Positions 43,553 to 53,997 of a stretch of DNA of 64,000 nucleotides are shown here, in pieces. The position numbers were made by a program, and so were the translations under genes. A model generated the notes under the pieces. That model ran no database searches and was not told the DNA's origin. It saw only the letters and a program-made list of their open reading frames with translations. Each line of letters starts with the position of its first letter. Within the stretch, counting starts at the first letter, position 1. This stretch comes from DAIOEK01 sp964648485 (GTDB lineage Bacteria; Chloroflexota; Anaerolineae; Anaerolineales; Anaerolineaceae), in NCBI GenBank assembly GCA_964648485.1, contig CAZYOF010000006.1, forward strand, positions 62,001 to 126,000, given 5' to 3'.

Positions 43553-44968
43553 TTGAAAATTGAAACCACACCCCGCGATGATCATCAAGTAAAGATCGTA
43601 GTTGAACTGGAACCGGAAATTCTCGAAAGAAAAATGCGAAAAGCCGCCAGGCATATATCTGAACATAACAAAATTCCTGGCTTTCGACCGGGTAAAGCGC
43701 CATTTGATATGGTAGTACGTTATGTTGGCGAAGAGAGAGTTCGTGAAGAAGCAATAGAAATGGTCACTGAGGAGATTTATCCTCAGGTATTAAAAGAGCA
43801 AAACATTGAACCCGGTGCAATGGGCTCCCTGGAGGATATTGTTAGCATGGACCCGCTGACCTTATCCTTTATCGTTCCTCTAGCCCCGATTGTAGAACTG
43901 AATGACTATACTTCAGTACGCCATCCTTACGAGTATAAGGGTGTGGATGATACAGAAGTAGAAAAAGTTATTGAACAGTATCGTTCCTATTCTGCAACAC
44001 TGGAACCTGTTGAAGGTGCAGCAAAAGTTGGCGATGTTGTCTTTATCAAACTGGAAGGTAAGTCAGGCGATGAAGTAGTTATCCCTGAGAGACCTCTTCA
44101 AATAAAAATTGATTCCAAGAAAGAAATCAGCGAAAACGAATTTCCTTTTAAAGGCTTCAGCCAGAAATTGATTGGGGCGACGGCTGAAAAAGAAATGAAA
44201 GTCACCCATGAGTACCCAACAGATCTAGAGGATGAGAAGTTAAAAGGTAAATCTGTAGATTTTGCAGTTTCCGTTCAAAGCATTAAGAAGATGGTTCTTC
44301 CTGAGTTGGATGAAAATTTCATCAAAAATTTCGGTTCATTTGAGACTGTAGATGATTTCAAAAAAGTAATCCGAACCCAGTTGGAGCAGGACAAGCAGGC
44401 TGAGTATGATTATCAGTACTACAACCATGTGATTGAATTGATCAAAGAAAAAGCCACCATCAAGTATCCCCCACAGGTATTGGATGATGAGAAAGCTGAA
44501 TTGTTGAAAACATTTGAACGCGATCTTGAATCACGTCATATGGATTTGAATGCTTACCTCAAAATGAATCAAAAGACACAGGAAGAATTTGAAGAAACCG
44601 AGCTCCTTCCGCAGGCGAGAACCCGCTTGGAACGCAGCTTGATAATGAATGAAATATCAAAAGCAGAAAAAATTGAACTCAGTGATAAAGAAATTGAAGA
44701 GAGCTATCACGATACATTGCATGACCTGGCTTCTACAACACAGGATTTTGATAAACTCGTAAAAAAGATGTCGAAAGAAAAACTGGTAAATGCAATCGCC
44801 ATGGAAGCAGCATCTCGGGTCATGAATCGCAGAACTTACGAAGCGTTAAAACGGATTGCCACCGGTGGAACTGAAGAAAAAGTGGTTGAAGAATCTGAAG
44901 TTAGCGAAGCAAAACCAAAGACAAGAAAAGCGAAATCAAAAGCAGTGAAGGAAGAAGAGAGTAAGTAA
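43553..44968 (+). CDS. tig: Trigger factor
   Basis: A 471-residue ribosome-bound chaperone with prolyl isomerase domain. The ribosome-binding loop is '[20 protein letters not shown]' (residues about 41-62). The C-terminal arm is long and ends in a Lys/Glu-rich low-complexity tail (about residues 435-471), which is unusual. It starts with TTG at 43553 after GAAGGAAG. There is no terminator between tRNA-Leu and this gene. clpP follows. Confidence 0.94.
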   Translation: MKIETTPRDDHQVKIVVELEPEILERKMRKAARHISEHNKIPGFRPGKAPFDMVVRYVGEERVREEAIEMVTEEIYPQVLKEQNIEPGAMGSLEDIVSMDPLTLSFIVPLAPIVELNDYTSVRHPYEYKGVDDTEVEKVIEQYRSYSATLEPVEGAAKVGDVVFIKLEGKSGDEVVIPERPLQIKIDSKKEISENEFPFKGFSQKLIGATAEKEMKVTHEYPTDLEDEKLKGKSVDFAVSVQSIKKMVLPELDENFIKNFGSFETVDDFKKVIRTQLEQDKQAEYDYQYYNHVIELIKEKATIKYPPQVLDDEKAELLKTFERDLESRHMDLNAYLKMNQKTQEEFEETELLPQARTRLERSLIMNEISKAEKIELSDKEIEESYHDTLHDLASTTQDFDKLVKKMSKEKLVNAIAMEAASRVMNRRTYEALKRIATGGTEEKVVEESEVSEAKPKTRKAKSKAVKEEESK

Positions 44969-44981
44969 AGGAGTGAATTCA

Positions 44982-45599
44982 ATGAGCATTCCGTCAATCA
45001 AGAACGTAATACCGATGGTGATTGAATCATCGGGTAAAGGTGAGCGGGCGTATGATATTTTTTCGCTCTTGTTAAAAGAACGGATTATCTTTCTGGGAAC
45101 CCCAATTGACGATCAGGTGGCGAACCTGGTTGTGGCGCAGCTCTTATTCCTGAATCGAGAGGATCCGGAACGTCCGATCCATATGTATATTAATTCTCCG
45201 GGTGGACATATTTATGCTGGATTGGCAATTTATGACACCATGCAGATGATCTCCAATCCGGTATCTACATTTGCAGTCGGTTTTTCAGCTTCTTTTGGTA
45301 CTGTGTTACTGGCTGCCGGCACAAAGGGACAGCGGTATGCCCTTCCTCATGCGACAATTCACATGCATCAACCTCTGGGTGGTGCTCAGGGACAGGCATC
45401 TGATATTGAAATTCATGCAAGAGAAATTCTGCGATTACGCCAGAGGCTCAATGAAATCATGGCTGAACGTACCGGGCAGTCAATGGAGGTCATTCAGCGG
45501 GATACTGAGCGTGATTTCTTCCTGGATGCAAAACAGGCAATGGATTATGGACTGGTCGATCAGGTATTGGCAGTTAACGAAAAACCTGCAACCAAGTAA
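44982..45599 (+). CDS. clpP: ATP-dependent Clp protease proteolytic subunit
   Basis: A 205-residue serine peptidase with catalytic Ser in '[12 protein letters not shown]', His in '[12 protein letters not shown]' and Asp in 'TERDFF'. The ATG at 44982 has AAAGGAG eight bases upstream and is preferred over the GTG at 44973. It follows tig, the usual order. clpX, often next, is absent here, so its ATPase partner is encoded elsewhere. Confidence 0.96.
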   Translation: MSIPSIKNVIPMVIESSGKGERAYDIFSLLLKERIIFLGTPIDDQVANLVVAQLLFLNREDPERPIHMYINSPGGHIYAGLAIYDTMQMISNPVSTFAVGFSASFGTVLLAAGTKGQRYALPHATIHMHQPLGGAQGQASDIEIHAREILRLRQRLNEIMAERTGQSMEVIQRDTERDFFLDAKQAMDYGLVDQVLAVNEKPATK

Positions 45600-45619
45600 G
45601 CAATTCAATTGTTCAATCA

Positions 45620-45646
45620 AACCGAGGTGGATAACCTCGGTTTTCT
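45620..45646 (+). terminator. Terminator after clpP
   Basis: Perfect stem AACCGAGGT/ACCTCGGTT (45620-45628 and 45634-45642) with a five-base loop, followed by TTTTCT. Confidence 0.88.
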
Positions 45647-45725
45647 ATTGATGGATGGTTTTATCCATAATATTCTTTATCTTATGTATGGGTATAATTG
45701 GGACGAAATAAATTAAGGAGTAACA

Positions 45726-46511
45726 GTGATTGATTTTAAGAATGATGACATCCATGGCGTGATCCTGGATATGGATGGTGTCCTATGGCGGGATTCTGAA
45801 ACGATTGGCAACCTGCAAAAAATATTTGAGCGTCTCAATGACTTAGGATTAAAAACGGTATTGGCTACCAACAATGCAACCCGTTCGGTAGATCAATATC
45901 TGGCTAAATTCAAAGGCTTTGGAGTGATCCTGGAAGACTGGCAGATAGTTACATCTGCCATGGCAGTGATCTCTTATATAAAAAACAAATATCCTATTGG
46001 AACGCCAGTGCATATCGTGGGAGCTCCCAGTTTGATCAATTCAATTGAGGTTGCCGGTTATCCACAATCCTTTGAAGATGTTAAGGTTGTTATTGCGGGT
46101 GTAGATCGAGAAATCTCATACCAAAAAATCAGCACAGCAGCGACATTAATCCGCAATGGAGCGGAATTTCTTGGAACCAACCCTGATAAGACCTTCCCCA
46201 CGCCACACGGTCTAACACCTGGTGCTGGTGCGATTATCGCGGCTATCGCTACCGCTGCAGAGCAGGAACCACAATTTGTGGGAAAACCTGGCAAAGTATT
46301 GATGCAACTTTCATTGGAACGATTGTCACTCCCTGCGATTGAGACATTGGTTGTTGGAGACCGTCTTGATACTGATATCCTTGCTGCTCAAAATGCAGGC
46401 TGTAGATGTGCTCTTGTGCTTTCGGGCGTGACAACAGCTGATCAGGCAAAACTATGGAAACCCTCTCCTGATTTTATAGCCAAGGATCTTTCGGAACTGA
46501 TAGGTGTATGA
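45726..46511 (+). CDS. HAD-IIA family phosphatase (NagD-like)
   Basis: A 261-residue phosphatase with motif I DMDGVLW (nucleophile Asp near residue 15), 'LATNNATRS' as motif II, and the C-terminal 'VVGDRLDTDILAAQNAGC'. Members of this subfamily dephosphorylate sugars, nucleotides or 2-phosphoglycolate. It starts with GTG at 45726 after AAGGAG. It precedes rlmN by 3 bases. Confidence 0.9.
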   Translation: MIDFKNDDIHGVILDMDGVLWRDSETIGNLQKIFERLNDLGLKTVLATNNATRSVDQYLAKFKGFGVILEDWQIVTSAMAVISYIKNKYPIGTPVHIVGAPSLINSIEVAGYPQSFEDVKVVIAGVDREISYQKISTAATLIRNGAEFLGTNPDKTFPTPHGLTPGAGAIIAAIATAAEQEPQFVGKPGKVLMQLSLERLSLPAIETLVVGDRLDTDILAAQNAGCRCALVLSGVTTADQAKLWKPSPDFIAKDLSELIGV

Positions 46512-46514
46512 AAA

Positions 46515-47567
46515 TTGGAATCATCCACTCCACTGCCTTTAATCTTTGATCTATCAATTGATGATCTCAATAAAATAATTGAGGACCTTAAATTTCCAGC
46601 ATATCGGGTTACCCAGATCTGGCAGGGAATTTACCAAAAAAACCTGTCTTATCCACAGGAGTTCACCAATTTACCGATAACTATGCGCAATGTCCTGGCG
46701 GATTTCATAAGGTTCCAATCTTGCGTACCCGTTAAATCTATCAGATCAAAAGATAAAGAAACCACAAAAGTTCTCTTCTCCCTTCCAGATAATCGCAAAA
46801 TTGAAACAGTCTGGATGCAGTACACTGAGCGGGACACGCTTTGCGTATCCACCCAATCAGGATGCGCAATGGGATGTACTTTTTGCGCAACTGGACAGAT
46901 GGGATTTTTCAGAAATCTCTCTGCGGGTGAAATTGTGGAACAGGTTGTATATTTCAATCGAATCCTTGCAACAAAGCAAAAAAAGGTAAAAAATATTGTA
47001 TTTATGGGTATGGGTGAACCCTTTCAGAATTATCCAAATTTATTAAAGGCAATTGATATTCTCAACGATCCAGATGGTCTGAATTTAGGCGCACGAAGGA
47101 TGACCGTCTCAACTGTAGGGATCGTTCCACGAATTTTGGATTTCGCTCATTTGAAGAACCAGGTAAACCTGGCTGTAAGTTTACATACAGTGGATGATGA
47201 TCTCCGCACAAGTATGATGCCTATCAATAAAAAATATCCTGTCGATGTTTTACTGGATGCCTGCCGCCAATATATTGAGATGACTCATCGAAGAATCACA
47301 TTTGAATGGGCTTTGATTGAGGATGTAAATGATACACCTGAAGCGGCGTATGACTTAGCCAGAAAGTTACACGGCATGCTTTGTCATGTAAACGCCATAC
47401 CGCTCAATCCCACATCAAAATATGAAGGGAAAGCAACCACCCGGAAGCGGGCGGAAAGATTTAAATCAATACTGGAAAAAGCCGGCATCCCCTGTACAAT
47501 TCGGTTAAGACGTGGAATTGACATACAGGCGGGGTGCGGGCAGCTTGCATCCACCACAATGGATTAG
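46515..47567 (+). CDS. rlmN: 23S rRNA (adenine2503-C2) methyltransferase RlmN
   Basis: A 350-residue radical SAM enzyme with cluster cysteines Cys117, Cys121 and Cys124 (CAMGCTFC), preceded by the mechanistic Cys110 and followed by a late Cys341 in '[10 protein letters not shown]'. It methylates A2503 of 23S rRNA and often A37 of some tRNAs. It starts with TTG at 46515, directly after the HAD gene stop. Confidence 0.95.
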   Translation: MESSTPLPLIFDLSIDDLNKIIEDLKFPAYRVTQIWQGIYQKNLSYPQEFTNLPITMRNVLADFIRFQSCVPVKSIRSKDKETTKVLFSLPDNRKIETVWMQYTERDTLCVSTQSGCAMGCTFCATGQMGFFRNLSAGEIVEQVVYFNRILATKQKKVKNIVFMGMGEPFQNYPNLLKAIDILNDPDGLNLGARRMTVSTVGIVPRILDFAHLKNQVNLAVSLHTVDDDLRTSMMPINKKYPVDVLLDACRQYIEMTHRRITFEWALIEDVNDTPEAAYDLARKLHGMLCHVNAIPLNPTSKYEGKATTRKRAERFKSILEKAGIPCTIRLRRGIDIQAGCGQLASTTMD

Positions 47568-47576
47568 GAGTAAAAC

Positions 47577-48482
47577 ATGCCAACATTGCTCGATCAATGG
47601 AAAAACGGCTTATTGAAAACCCGAAATGTGACATTCGGGAAGATTGCAAGCTTGTTTGGCACATCCGAAGTAAATGACGAAACCTGGGAAGATCTGGAAG
47701 CTCTTTTGATTCAGGCAGATTTAGGTACAGCTTCAACCCTTGAAATTGTTACTTCGATGAAGAAGACAGTAAATGAGCAAGGCATCATCCATGGTGATCA
47801 GTATCAACTGGCACTTAAAGCAGAATTGCAGAAACGATTACTCCCTCCCCCACCTATAGAATTTAGAACAAAGCCGACTGTTATACTGGTCGTTGGCGTA
47901 AACGGATCAGGAAAGACAACCACAATAGCCAAACTGGGTGCGAGGTATCAAAAAACCGGTTTACAGGTGATGTTTGGCGCAGCAGACACCTTCCGCGCAG
48001 CAGCAGTGGATCAGTTAAAAATCTGGGGAGAAAGACTTTCCATCCCGGTGATTGCGGGTCAAGAAAATGGAGATCCGGGGGCAGTGGCATTCGATGCAAT
48101 ACAGGCAGCAATAAACAAGAATATCGATTTATTATTCATCGATACTGCCGGAAGGCTGCATACAAAATATAATTTGATGGAAGAGTTGAAAAAAGTACAT
48201 CGCGTTTCCGGGAAGGCTTTGCCTGGTGCTCCACATGGAGTTTGGATAGTGCTCGATGCCACAACCGGTCAAAACGCCTTTCAGCAGGCAAGGCAATTTA
48301 AAGAATCGACACACGTAGATGGAGTGATCTTATCAAAATTGGATTCATCATCTAAGGGCGGGATGGCATTTGCCATACAGAAAGAACTAAATTTACCAAT
48401 TTTGTTTGCCGGTTTGGGAGAAAAGCTGGAAGATTTGGAACCTTTTGAACCTGAAAAATTTGTTGACGGAATTTTTGCCTAG
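47577..48482 (+). CDS. ftsY: Signal recognition particle receptor FtsY
   Basis: A 301-residue SRP-type GTPase with NG domains: G1 'GVNGSGKTTTIAKLG', 'DTFRAAAVDQLK', G3 'FIDTAGRLH', and the C-terminal 'GGMAFAIQKELNLPILFAGLGE'. The N-terminal acidic A domain is missing, as in many bacteria with short FtsY. It docks the SRP-ribosome complex at the membrane. prfB follows 11 bases later. Confidence 0.95.
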   Translation: MPTLLDQWKNGLLKTRNVTFGKIASLFGTSEVNDETWEDLEALLIQADLGTASTLEIVTSMKKTVNEQGIIHGDQYQLALKAELQKRLLPPPPIEFRTKPTVILVVGVNGSGKTTTIAKLGARYQKTGLQVMFGAADTFRAAAVDQLKIWGERLSIPVIAGQENGDPGAVAFDAIQAAINKNIDLLFIDTAGRLHTKYNLMEELKKVHRVSGKALPGAPHGVWIVLDATTGQNAFQQARQFKESTHVDGVILSKLDSSSKGGMAFAIQKELNLPILFAGLGEKLEDLEPFEPEKFVDGIFA

Positions 48483-48493
48483 AGGAGTTTCCT

Positions 48494-49583
48494 ATGTTGG
48501 ACTTAGAAAACAGAGCGGATGAACATTTGAAATCTATTGCCCAGATTATGGAGCATCTTTGACATCACCCAGAAGAACAACGAACTGAATGAGAAAAAGA
48601 AACAAGCTGAAGATCCAAATGTGTGGAATGACAATATCAAAGCAAAACAATTGATGAAGTCAATCGCCACTCTTGAAGAAGATGTAAATTTATGGAACAG
48701 ACTATACCGTCAGGCAAGAGATATCTATGAACTCGCGCAGATGGGTGATGAGCATTTGCGAGAAGAACTCGAAAAAGAATTGACGGTTCTTGAAACAGAA
48801 TTAGCCACCAGACAATTTGATGTTCTTTTAGGTGGTAAATACGACCGTGGTGATGCTCTGCTAACCATAAATTCTGGAGCTGGAGGAACCGATTCACAGG
48901 ATTGGGCTGCAATATTAATGCGTATGTATTTACGCTGGATTGAACGGAAAGGTTATTCATCAGAGATCATCGATCAATCCGATGGTGAGGAAGCCGGAAT
49001 CAAGAGTGTTACGATCTCTGTTGAAGGTCCATATGCATATGGTTATCTTCGCCAGGAAAAAGGTGTGCACAGACTGGTAAGGTTATCTCCTTTTGATGCA
49101 GCGCACCGCCGACACACCTCCTTTGCACAAGTGGAAGTACTCCCGGTGACGCATGATGAAGATGATGACATAGAATTAGTTGCAGATGATTTAAAGATCG
49201 ATGTTTTTCGTTCATCCAGTGCTGGTGGTCAGAATGTACAGAAAAATGCAACCGCCATCCGCATAACCCATCTTCCCAGTGGAATCGTGGTTTCCTGCCA
49301 GAATGAACGATCTCAACTACAAAACAAGGAAAATGCCATTAAAGTACTTAAAGCCCGTTTACGCGAGATGCGGGAAGTAGAAATGGAAAAACAACTTGCC
49401 GATTTACGGGGGGAGTATCAGAAAACAGAATGGGGAAGCCAAATTCGATCATATGTCCTTCATCCATATCAACTGGTGAAAGATCACCGAACTGACTATG
49501 AAATGGGGAATACTCAAGCTGTTCTGGATGGGGATTTAGACGGATTTATTGAAGCAGCATTAAAACAGAAAGCGGGACAATAA
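48494..49583 (+). CDS. prfB: Peptide chain release factor 2 with programmed +1 frameshift
   Basis: Release factor 2 (362 residues after frameshift). Translation starts at the ATG at 48494 after AGAGGAG and reads 22 codons ending in CTT (48557-48559). It then meets an in-frame TGA at 48560 and resumes in the +1 frame with GAC at 48561. A Shine-Dalgarno-like GGAG (48550-48553) lies 3 bases before CTT, as in E. coli prfB. The continuation has the stop-codon tripeptide SPF ('RLSPFDAAHRRHT') and the catalytic GGQ ('SAGGQNV'). Because RF2 reads TGA, the site autoregulates RF2 levels. Confidence 0.95.
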
Positions 49584-49625
49584 AAAACAGGATTTGCCTG
49601 AGAATTGTGGCAAATCCTGTTTTTC
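49584..49625. terminator. Terminator between prfB and pfkA
   Basis: Long stem AAAACAGGATTTGCC/GGCAAATCCTGTTTT with a ten-base loop and flanking A and T runs; serves both convergent genes. Confidence 0.9.
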
Positions 49626-49633
49626 TTTCGTGT

Positions 49634-50605
49634 TTATTTATCCAGAATTCCTTCCATTTCAAGCAATTTCATATCCAGCGATTTCTTGCCATTAACCACT
49701 TCTTCCAGAGGTGTTGCTTTTACCTTGTTTTCAACCCAGCCTGAAAGTACACCGAATTTACCCTGGCTAAGGAATTCAACCGCGCCAAAACCCAGGCGAG
49801 TAGCGAGAATTCGGTCATACGCGCTTGGAGTACCACCCCGCTGGGTGTGCCCGAGAATGGTTGCACGAACTTCGAAACCTAACCGTTCCTGATGTTCATT
49901 GAAGTAGGCAACAAGCCCTTCTGCATTGTATTTTGCGCCCTCAGCTACGACGATCAATGCATGTGCTTTTCCTTTTTCATATGCTTGAACTAGTTTTTGA
50001 GCAATTGTTTCAGGGTCGGTTTCAATTTCGGGTATTACGATTGCTTCTGCACCGCCGGCAATCCCGGTCATCAATGCTAAATATCCGCAATTTCTACCCA
50101 TGACTTCGAGAAGAAAAGCGCGCTGATGTGATGATGCTGTTACCTTCAGCCTGTCCATTGCTTCCAAAGCAATATTTAGGGCAGTATCTACGCCGATTGT
50201 GATATCTGAGCCATACAGGTCATTGTCAATAGTGCTGGCAATCCCCACTACGGGGAAACCCAGTTTGTGCAATGCATGTGCACCTGTTTGAGATCCATTC
50301 CCGCCGATTACTACCAGGGCTTCGATATCATTCTGATTTAATACACGAATAGCTTCCTTTTGTCCGGCTTCCGTCTTGAATTCGAGACAACGTGCGCTAC
50401 CAAGAACTGTTCCACCGTGTTGCATGATCCCGCCTACATCACGACGCCCCATTTGAATTATGTTTCCACGCAGCAAACCTTGATATCCTAGCTTTATTCC
50501 ATATACATCCCAACCTTTATCAATGCCGCCACGTACAACTGCCCGTATGGCTGCATTCATTCCGGGAGCATCTCCACCACTTGTGAGTACAGCGATTTTC
50601 TTCAT
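49634..50605 (-). CDS. pfkA: 6-phosphofructokinase
   Basis: A 323-residue glycolytic kinase for fructose 6-phosphate. Substrate and catalytic motifs: 'TSGGDAPGMNAAIR' at the start, 'STIDNDL' with Asp127, and 'LEVMGRNCGYLAL'. The nucleotide-loop motif, GGDGS in E. coli, reads GGNGS, so Asp103 is Asn; Gly104, which marks ATP rather than pyrophosphate use, is retained. AGGAGG supports the ATG. Confidence 0.94.
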   Translation of the reverse strand: MKKIAVLTSGGDAPGMNAAIRAVVRGGIDKGWDVYGIKLGYQGLLRGNIIQMGRRDVGGIMQHGGTVLGSARCLEFKTEAGQKEAIRVLNQNDIEALVVIGGNGSQTGAHALHKLGFPVVGIASTIDNDLYGSDITIGVDTALNIALEAMDRLKVTASSHQRAFLLEVMGRNCGYLALMTGIAGGAEAIVIPEIETDPETIAQKLVQAYEKGKAHALIVVAEGAKYNAEGLVAYFNEHQERLGFEVRATILGHTQRGGTPSAYDRILATRLGFGAVEFLSQGKFGVLSGWVENKVKATPLEEVVNGKKSLDMKLLEMEGILDK

Positions 50606-50734
50606 AATTCCTCCAGGAAAAATAAATCATCCAATGATTTCTAATTGATAGTTCAATTATAATCGTCTGGAAGCGATATGGTATGATGACTTCGGATGAT
50701 TTCTACTGTGTAATAAAGGAGCAAAATCAGCGCC

Positions 50735-52831
50735 ATGAGTAATTACAGAGTAACTGCACATCCAATTCTTCCCATTCCTGAACGAAACGATATTCATTTT
50801 TATTGGCAGGGACAAGAGCTGCAAGCGTGCGAAGGTGAGACTATCGCTGCAGCATTATACGCAAATGGGATTCATATCTTCGGGCATCATGTCAAAGATG
50901 GTGCTCCCCTGGGGATTTTCTGTGCAAACGGACAATGCTCACAGTGCATGGTCATGGCAAACCAGCGCCCTGTGAAAGCCTGCGTCGAGTTGATCAAAGA
51001 TGGTATGGAGTGTTACCCGATGGATGGTTTACCGGTATTGCCGGAAATTGAAACCCCAGAGGTAAAAACCCAAGCGATAGATGAAATAAAAATACCTGTA
51101 CTGATTCTGGGAGGTGGTCCTGCTGGGTTATCAGCTGCGATTGAACTCGGCAAACTTGGTATAGAAGCGATCCTCATAGATGATAAACAAAAACTTGGCG
51201 GGAAATTAGTATTGCAAACCCATCGATTTTTTGGTTCGATCAATGCTGTTTACGCGGGAACCCGTGGCATTGACATAGCAAATAAACTTCAGGATGAATT
51301 AGTCAATTACCCATCCATTGAACTCTGGATGCAAAGTACAGCACTGGCGGTATTCAGTGATAAAAAAGTAGGGATTCTACGAAATGGCACCGAGTATATA
51401 TTGGTTACACCAGAAATATTATTGGTGGCTACTGGTGCTCGAGAAAAATCACTTACCTTCCGTGGGAATACTCTGCCAGGAGTTTTTGGAGCAGGCGCAT
51501 TCCAGACCTTGCTTAATCGGGATCTGGTAAAACCTGCCGAAAGGTTATTCATTGTGGGTGGCGGAAATGTGGGTTTAATCGCCGGTTATCACGCCTTACA
51601 GGCAGGCATTCAGGTTGTTGGTCTGGTAGAAGCGTTATCTGAATGTGGAGGTTATAAAGTTCATAAAGATAAACTATCCAGAATGGGAGTCCCCATTTAC
51701 ACAAGTCATACCGTCCTGAGCGCAAATGGGAATGATGCAGTGGAATCCATAACCATTGCAAGGATCGATGAAAATTTCAAACCAATTCCAGGAACTGAGA
51801 AGTCATTTGCCTGCGATACGATTCTGGTGGCTGTTGGTTTGGATCCGGTCAATGAGTTTTATTCCAAGGCAAAAGATTTTGGTATGACTGCACTCGCAGC
51901 GGGGGATGCGGAAGAAATTGCTGAAGCTTCTGCAGCTATTTTTTCCGGAAAAATCAAAGGATTAGAGATCGCTTCCCTACTTGGACATTCTACCGACCCA
52001 ATTCCAAAGAATTGGTACAAAATGGCAGAAGTTTTAAAATCCCGCCCCGGTAAGAGTGAGGAAGTAGAAGTACCAGAATTGAATGAAGGTGTGCTGCCAA
52101 TCATCCACTGTACACAGGAGATACCCTGTGACCCCTGTTCCTCCATCTGCCCACAGGGATTAATTTTCATCGAAAAGAGTGATATCCGACAGGTTCCAAA
52201 ATTTCTTGGCAATAACTACTGTTGCAGCGGATGCGAAAAATGTATCAGTATTTGCCCGGGTTTAGCAATAAGTTTGGTTGATTACCGCAAGAATCCTGAT
52301 TTACCACTTGTCTCGATTCCATACGAATTTCATTACGGTCGAATAAATAAGGGCGATTTAGTCACAGTGATGGATACTTCAGGGAATGCACTTGGAGAAG
52401 TACAGGTTGCAGAAATCACCACACTTAAAAAGAATGATCGAACCATCATAGTACGGGTGTATGCTCCAGTAGAATATGCCCGCAAAATTGCCGGTATCCA
52501 GGTTCAAGAGATTACCACCATTCAGCCGATGGATCATTATGTCCAGCGGATCGAAGACGATACGATCGTATGCCGATGCGAAAGAGTCACAGCGGGAGAG
52601 ATTCGTGACCTCATCCGAAAGGGAATGACTGATCTAAATGAAATTAAAACAGTCACCCGGGCAATGATGGGTGCATGCGGATCGAAAACGTGCAGTGGAT
52701 TAATCCATCGCCTGTTTTTGGATGAAGGAATTGACCCATCGAAAGTACATGCGCAAACTAAACGCCCAATTTTTATGGAAGTACCCCTGGGAATTTTTGC
52801 AGGTTTACCCTCTGAGGAGGATAAATCATGA
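50735..52831 (+). CDS. FAD/iron-sulfur dehydrogenase subunit (sarcosine oxidase alpha / opine oxidase A-like)
   Basis: A 698-residue multidomain protein. Residues 10-95 carry a [2Fe-2S] motif with Cys63, Cys68, Cys71 and Cys83. A pyridine-nucleotide-disulfide oxidoreductase FAD domain begins with 'LILGGGPAGLSAAIELG' near residue 125. Two [4Fe-4S]-like Cys clusters follow ('CDPCSSICP', 'CCSGCEKCISICP'), and a BFD-like domain is at the end ('CRCERV' ... 'GACGSKTC'). This architecture belongs to sarcosine oxidase alpha and HcnA/opine oxidase relatives. The next gene encodes the matching DAO subunit. The 4Fe-4S insertion suggests electrons go to ferredoxin-like carriers. Confidence 0.9.
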   Translation: MSNYRVTAHPILPIPERNDIHFYWQGQELQACEGETIAAALYANGIHIFGHHVKDGAPLGIFCANGQCSQCMVMANQRPVKACVELIKDGMECYPMDGLPVLPEIETPEVKTQAIDEIKIPVLILGGGPAGLSAAIELGKLGIEAILIDDKQKLGGKLVLQTHRFFGSINAVYAGTRGIDIANKLQDELVNYPSIELWMQSTALAVFSDKKVGILRNGTEYILVTPEILLVATGAREKSLTFRGNTLPGVFGAGAFQTLLNRDLVKPAERLFIVGGGNVGLIAGYHALQAGIQVVGLVEALSECGGYKVHKDKLSRMGVPIYTSHTVLSANGNDAVESITIARIDENFKPIPGTEKSFACDTILVAVGLDPVNEFYSKAKDFGMTALAAGDAEEIAEASAAIFSGKIKGLEIASLLGHSTDPIPKNWYKMAEVLKSRPGKSEEVEVPELNEGVLPIIHCTQEIPCDPCSSICPQGLIFIEKSDIRQVPKFLGNNYCCSGCEKCISICPGLAISLVDYRKNPDLPLVSIPYEFHYGRINKGDLVTVMDTSGNALGEVQVAEITTLKKNDRTIIVRVYAPVEYARKIAGIQVQEITTIQPMDHYVQRIEDDTIVCRCERVTAGEIRDLIRKGMTDLNEIKTVTRAMMGACGSKTCSGLIHRLFLDEGIDPSKVHAQTKRPIFMEVPLGIFAGLPSEEDKS

Positions 52832-53985
52832 AATCACAAACATATGATGTCATCGTTATTGGTGCGGGGTCAATTGGCACCCCTACGGCGTATTATCTTT
52901 CAAAATCTGGATTAAAAGTATTAGTAGTTGATGGCGCTGCTTCTGTTGGACAGGGATCGAATAAAAAAGCAATCGGCGGGATTCGCGCAACCCATTCCGA
53001 CCCGGCGAAAATTCGGTTATGTCAACGCTCGATTGAAATATTTTCTCATTGGAAACAGGACACTGGTGATGATATTGAGTGGTTTGCCGGTGGCTATTGT
53101 TTTGTGGCGTATCGGGATCGGGAAGAAAAGATATTAAAAGATCTTCTGTCTGTTCAAAAATCATACAATCTCAATATAAACTGGCTAGATAAAGACAGCC
53201 TTTTGGAAGTTGTACCTGATCTTCAGCCCAACGACCTGCTGGGAGGGACTTACTCTCCAGATGACGGCAACGCTTCTCCGTTATTGTCAGTCCATTCCTT
53301 TTATACTCAGTCCATAAAACTGGGGGCGGAATATCTTTTCAACGAAAAAGTTATTGATTTCATCCGTGAAGGCGATAGGGTTAAAGGTATTCGGACACGA
53401 TCAGGTGATTACTACGGTGAAACAATCATTAATACAGCTGGAGCATGGGCAAGACCGGTTTCAAAACTTGCAGGGATAGATGTGCCCGTGACACCGGATT
53501 CTCATGAATCAGCAATCACAGAACCGGTTGCCCGCTTCCTGCAACCTATGGTTGTGGATATCCGACCTTCTCCAGGCTCAGCAAATTACTATTTCTATCA
53601 ACATATAACCGGGCAAATCATATTTTGTATTACTCCCAACCCATCTATCTGGGGTGATAGTGATCAGGAAACGAGCGATTTCCTGCCAATGGTAGCCCGC
53701 CGCATGGTGGAAGTAATGCCCAGATTAAAAAATATTCGGGTGCGAAGGACTTGGCGGGGTTTGTATCCAATGACACCAGATGGTTTTCCTATTATTGGTT
53801 GGGCATCTGACGCACCTGGATACCTCCTGGCAGTTGGAATGTGCGGTCAGGGCTTTATGCTTGGACCAGCTGTTGGAGAATTGGTCGCCCGCATGGTAAC
53901 TGACTCAACCACGGAACAGGATCAGGAAATTCTCAGTATCCTGTCACCGAATAGAAAATTCAACTCATTGGAACAGCTTCGCTGA
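52828..53985 (+). CDS. DAO-family FAD-dependent oxidoreductase (sarcosine oxidase beta-like)
   Basis: A 385-residue flavoprotein with an N-terminal dinucleotide fold ('VIGAGSIGTPTAYYLSKSG') and the C-terminal 'TPDGFPIIGWASDAPGYLLA'. This family oxidises secondary or primary amines such as sarcosine, D-proline, hydroxyproline or opines. It overlaps the iron-sulfur subunit by four bases (ATGA), so the two probably form a complex. Confidence 0.92.
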   Translation: MKSQTYDVIVIGAGSIGTPTAYYLSKSGLKVLVVDGAASVGQGSNKKAIGGIRATHSDPAKIRLCQRSIEIFSHWKQDTGDDIEWFAGGYCFVAYRDREEKILKDLLSVQKSYNLNINWLDKDSLLEVVPDLQPNDLLGGTYSPDDGNASPLLSVHSFYTQSIKLGAEYLFNEKVIDFIREGDRVKGIRTRSGDYYGETIINTAGAWARPVSKLAGIDVPVTPDSHESAITEPVARFLQPMVVDIRPSPGSANYYFYQHITGQIIFCITPNPSIWGDSDQETSDFLPMVARRMVEVMPRLKNIRVRRTWRGLYPMTPDGFPIIGWASDAPGYLLAVGMCGQGFMLGPAVGELVARMVTDSTTEQDQEILSILSPNRKFNSLEQLR

Positions 53986-53997
53986 TAGGAGAACTAT

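Noticed and set aside
48537..49583. Separate release factor gene starting with TTG at 48537
   Set aside because: The upstream frame from 48494 with AGAGGAG, 22 codons and CTT-TGA-C fits the known prfB frameshift.
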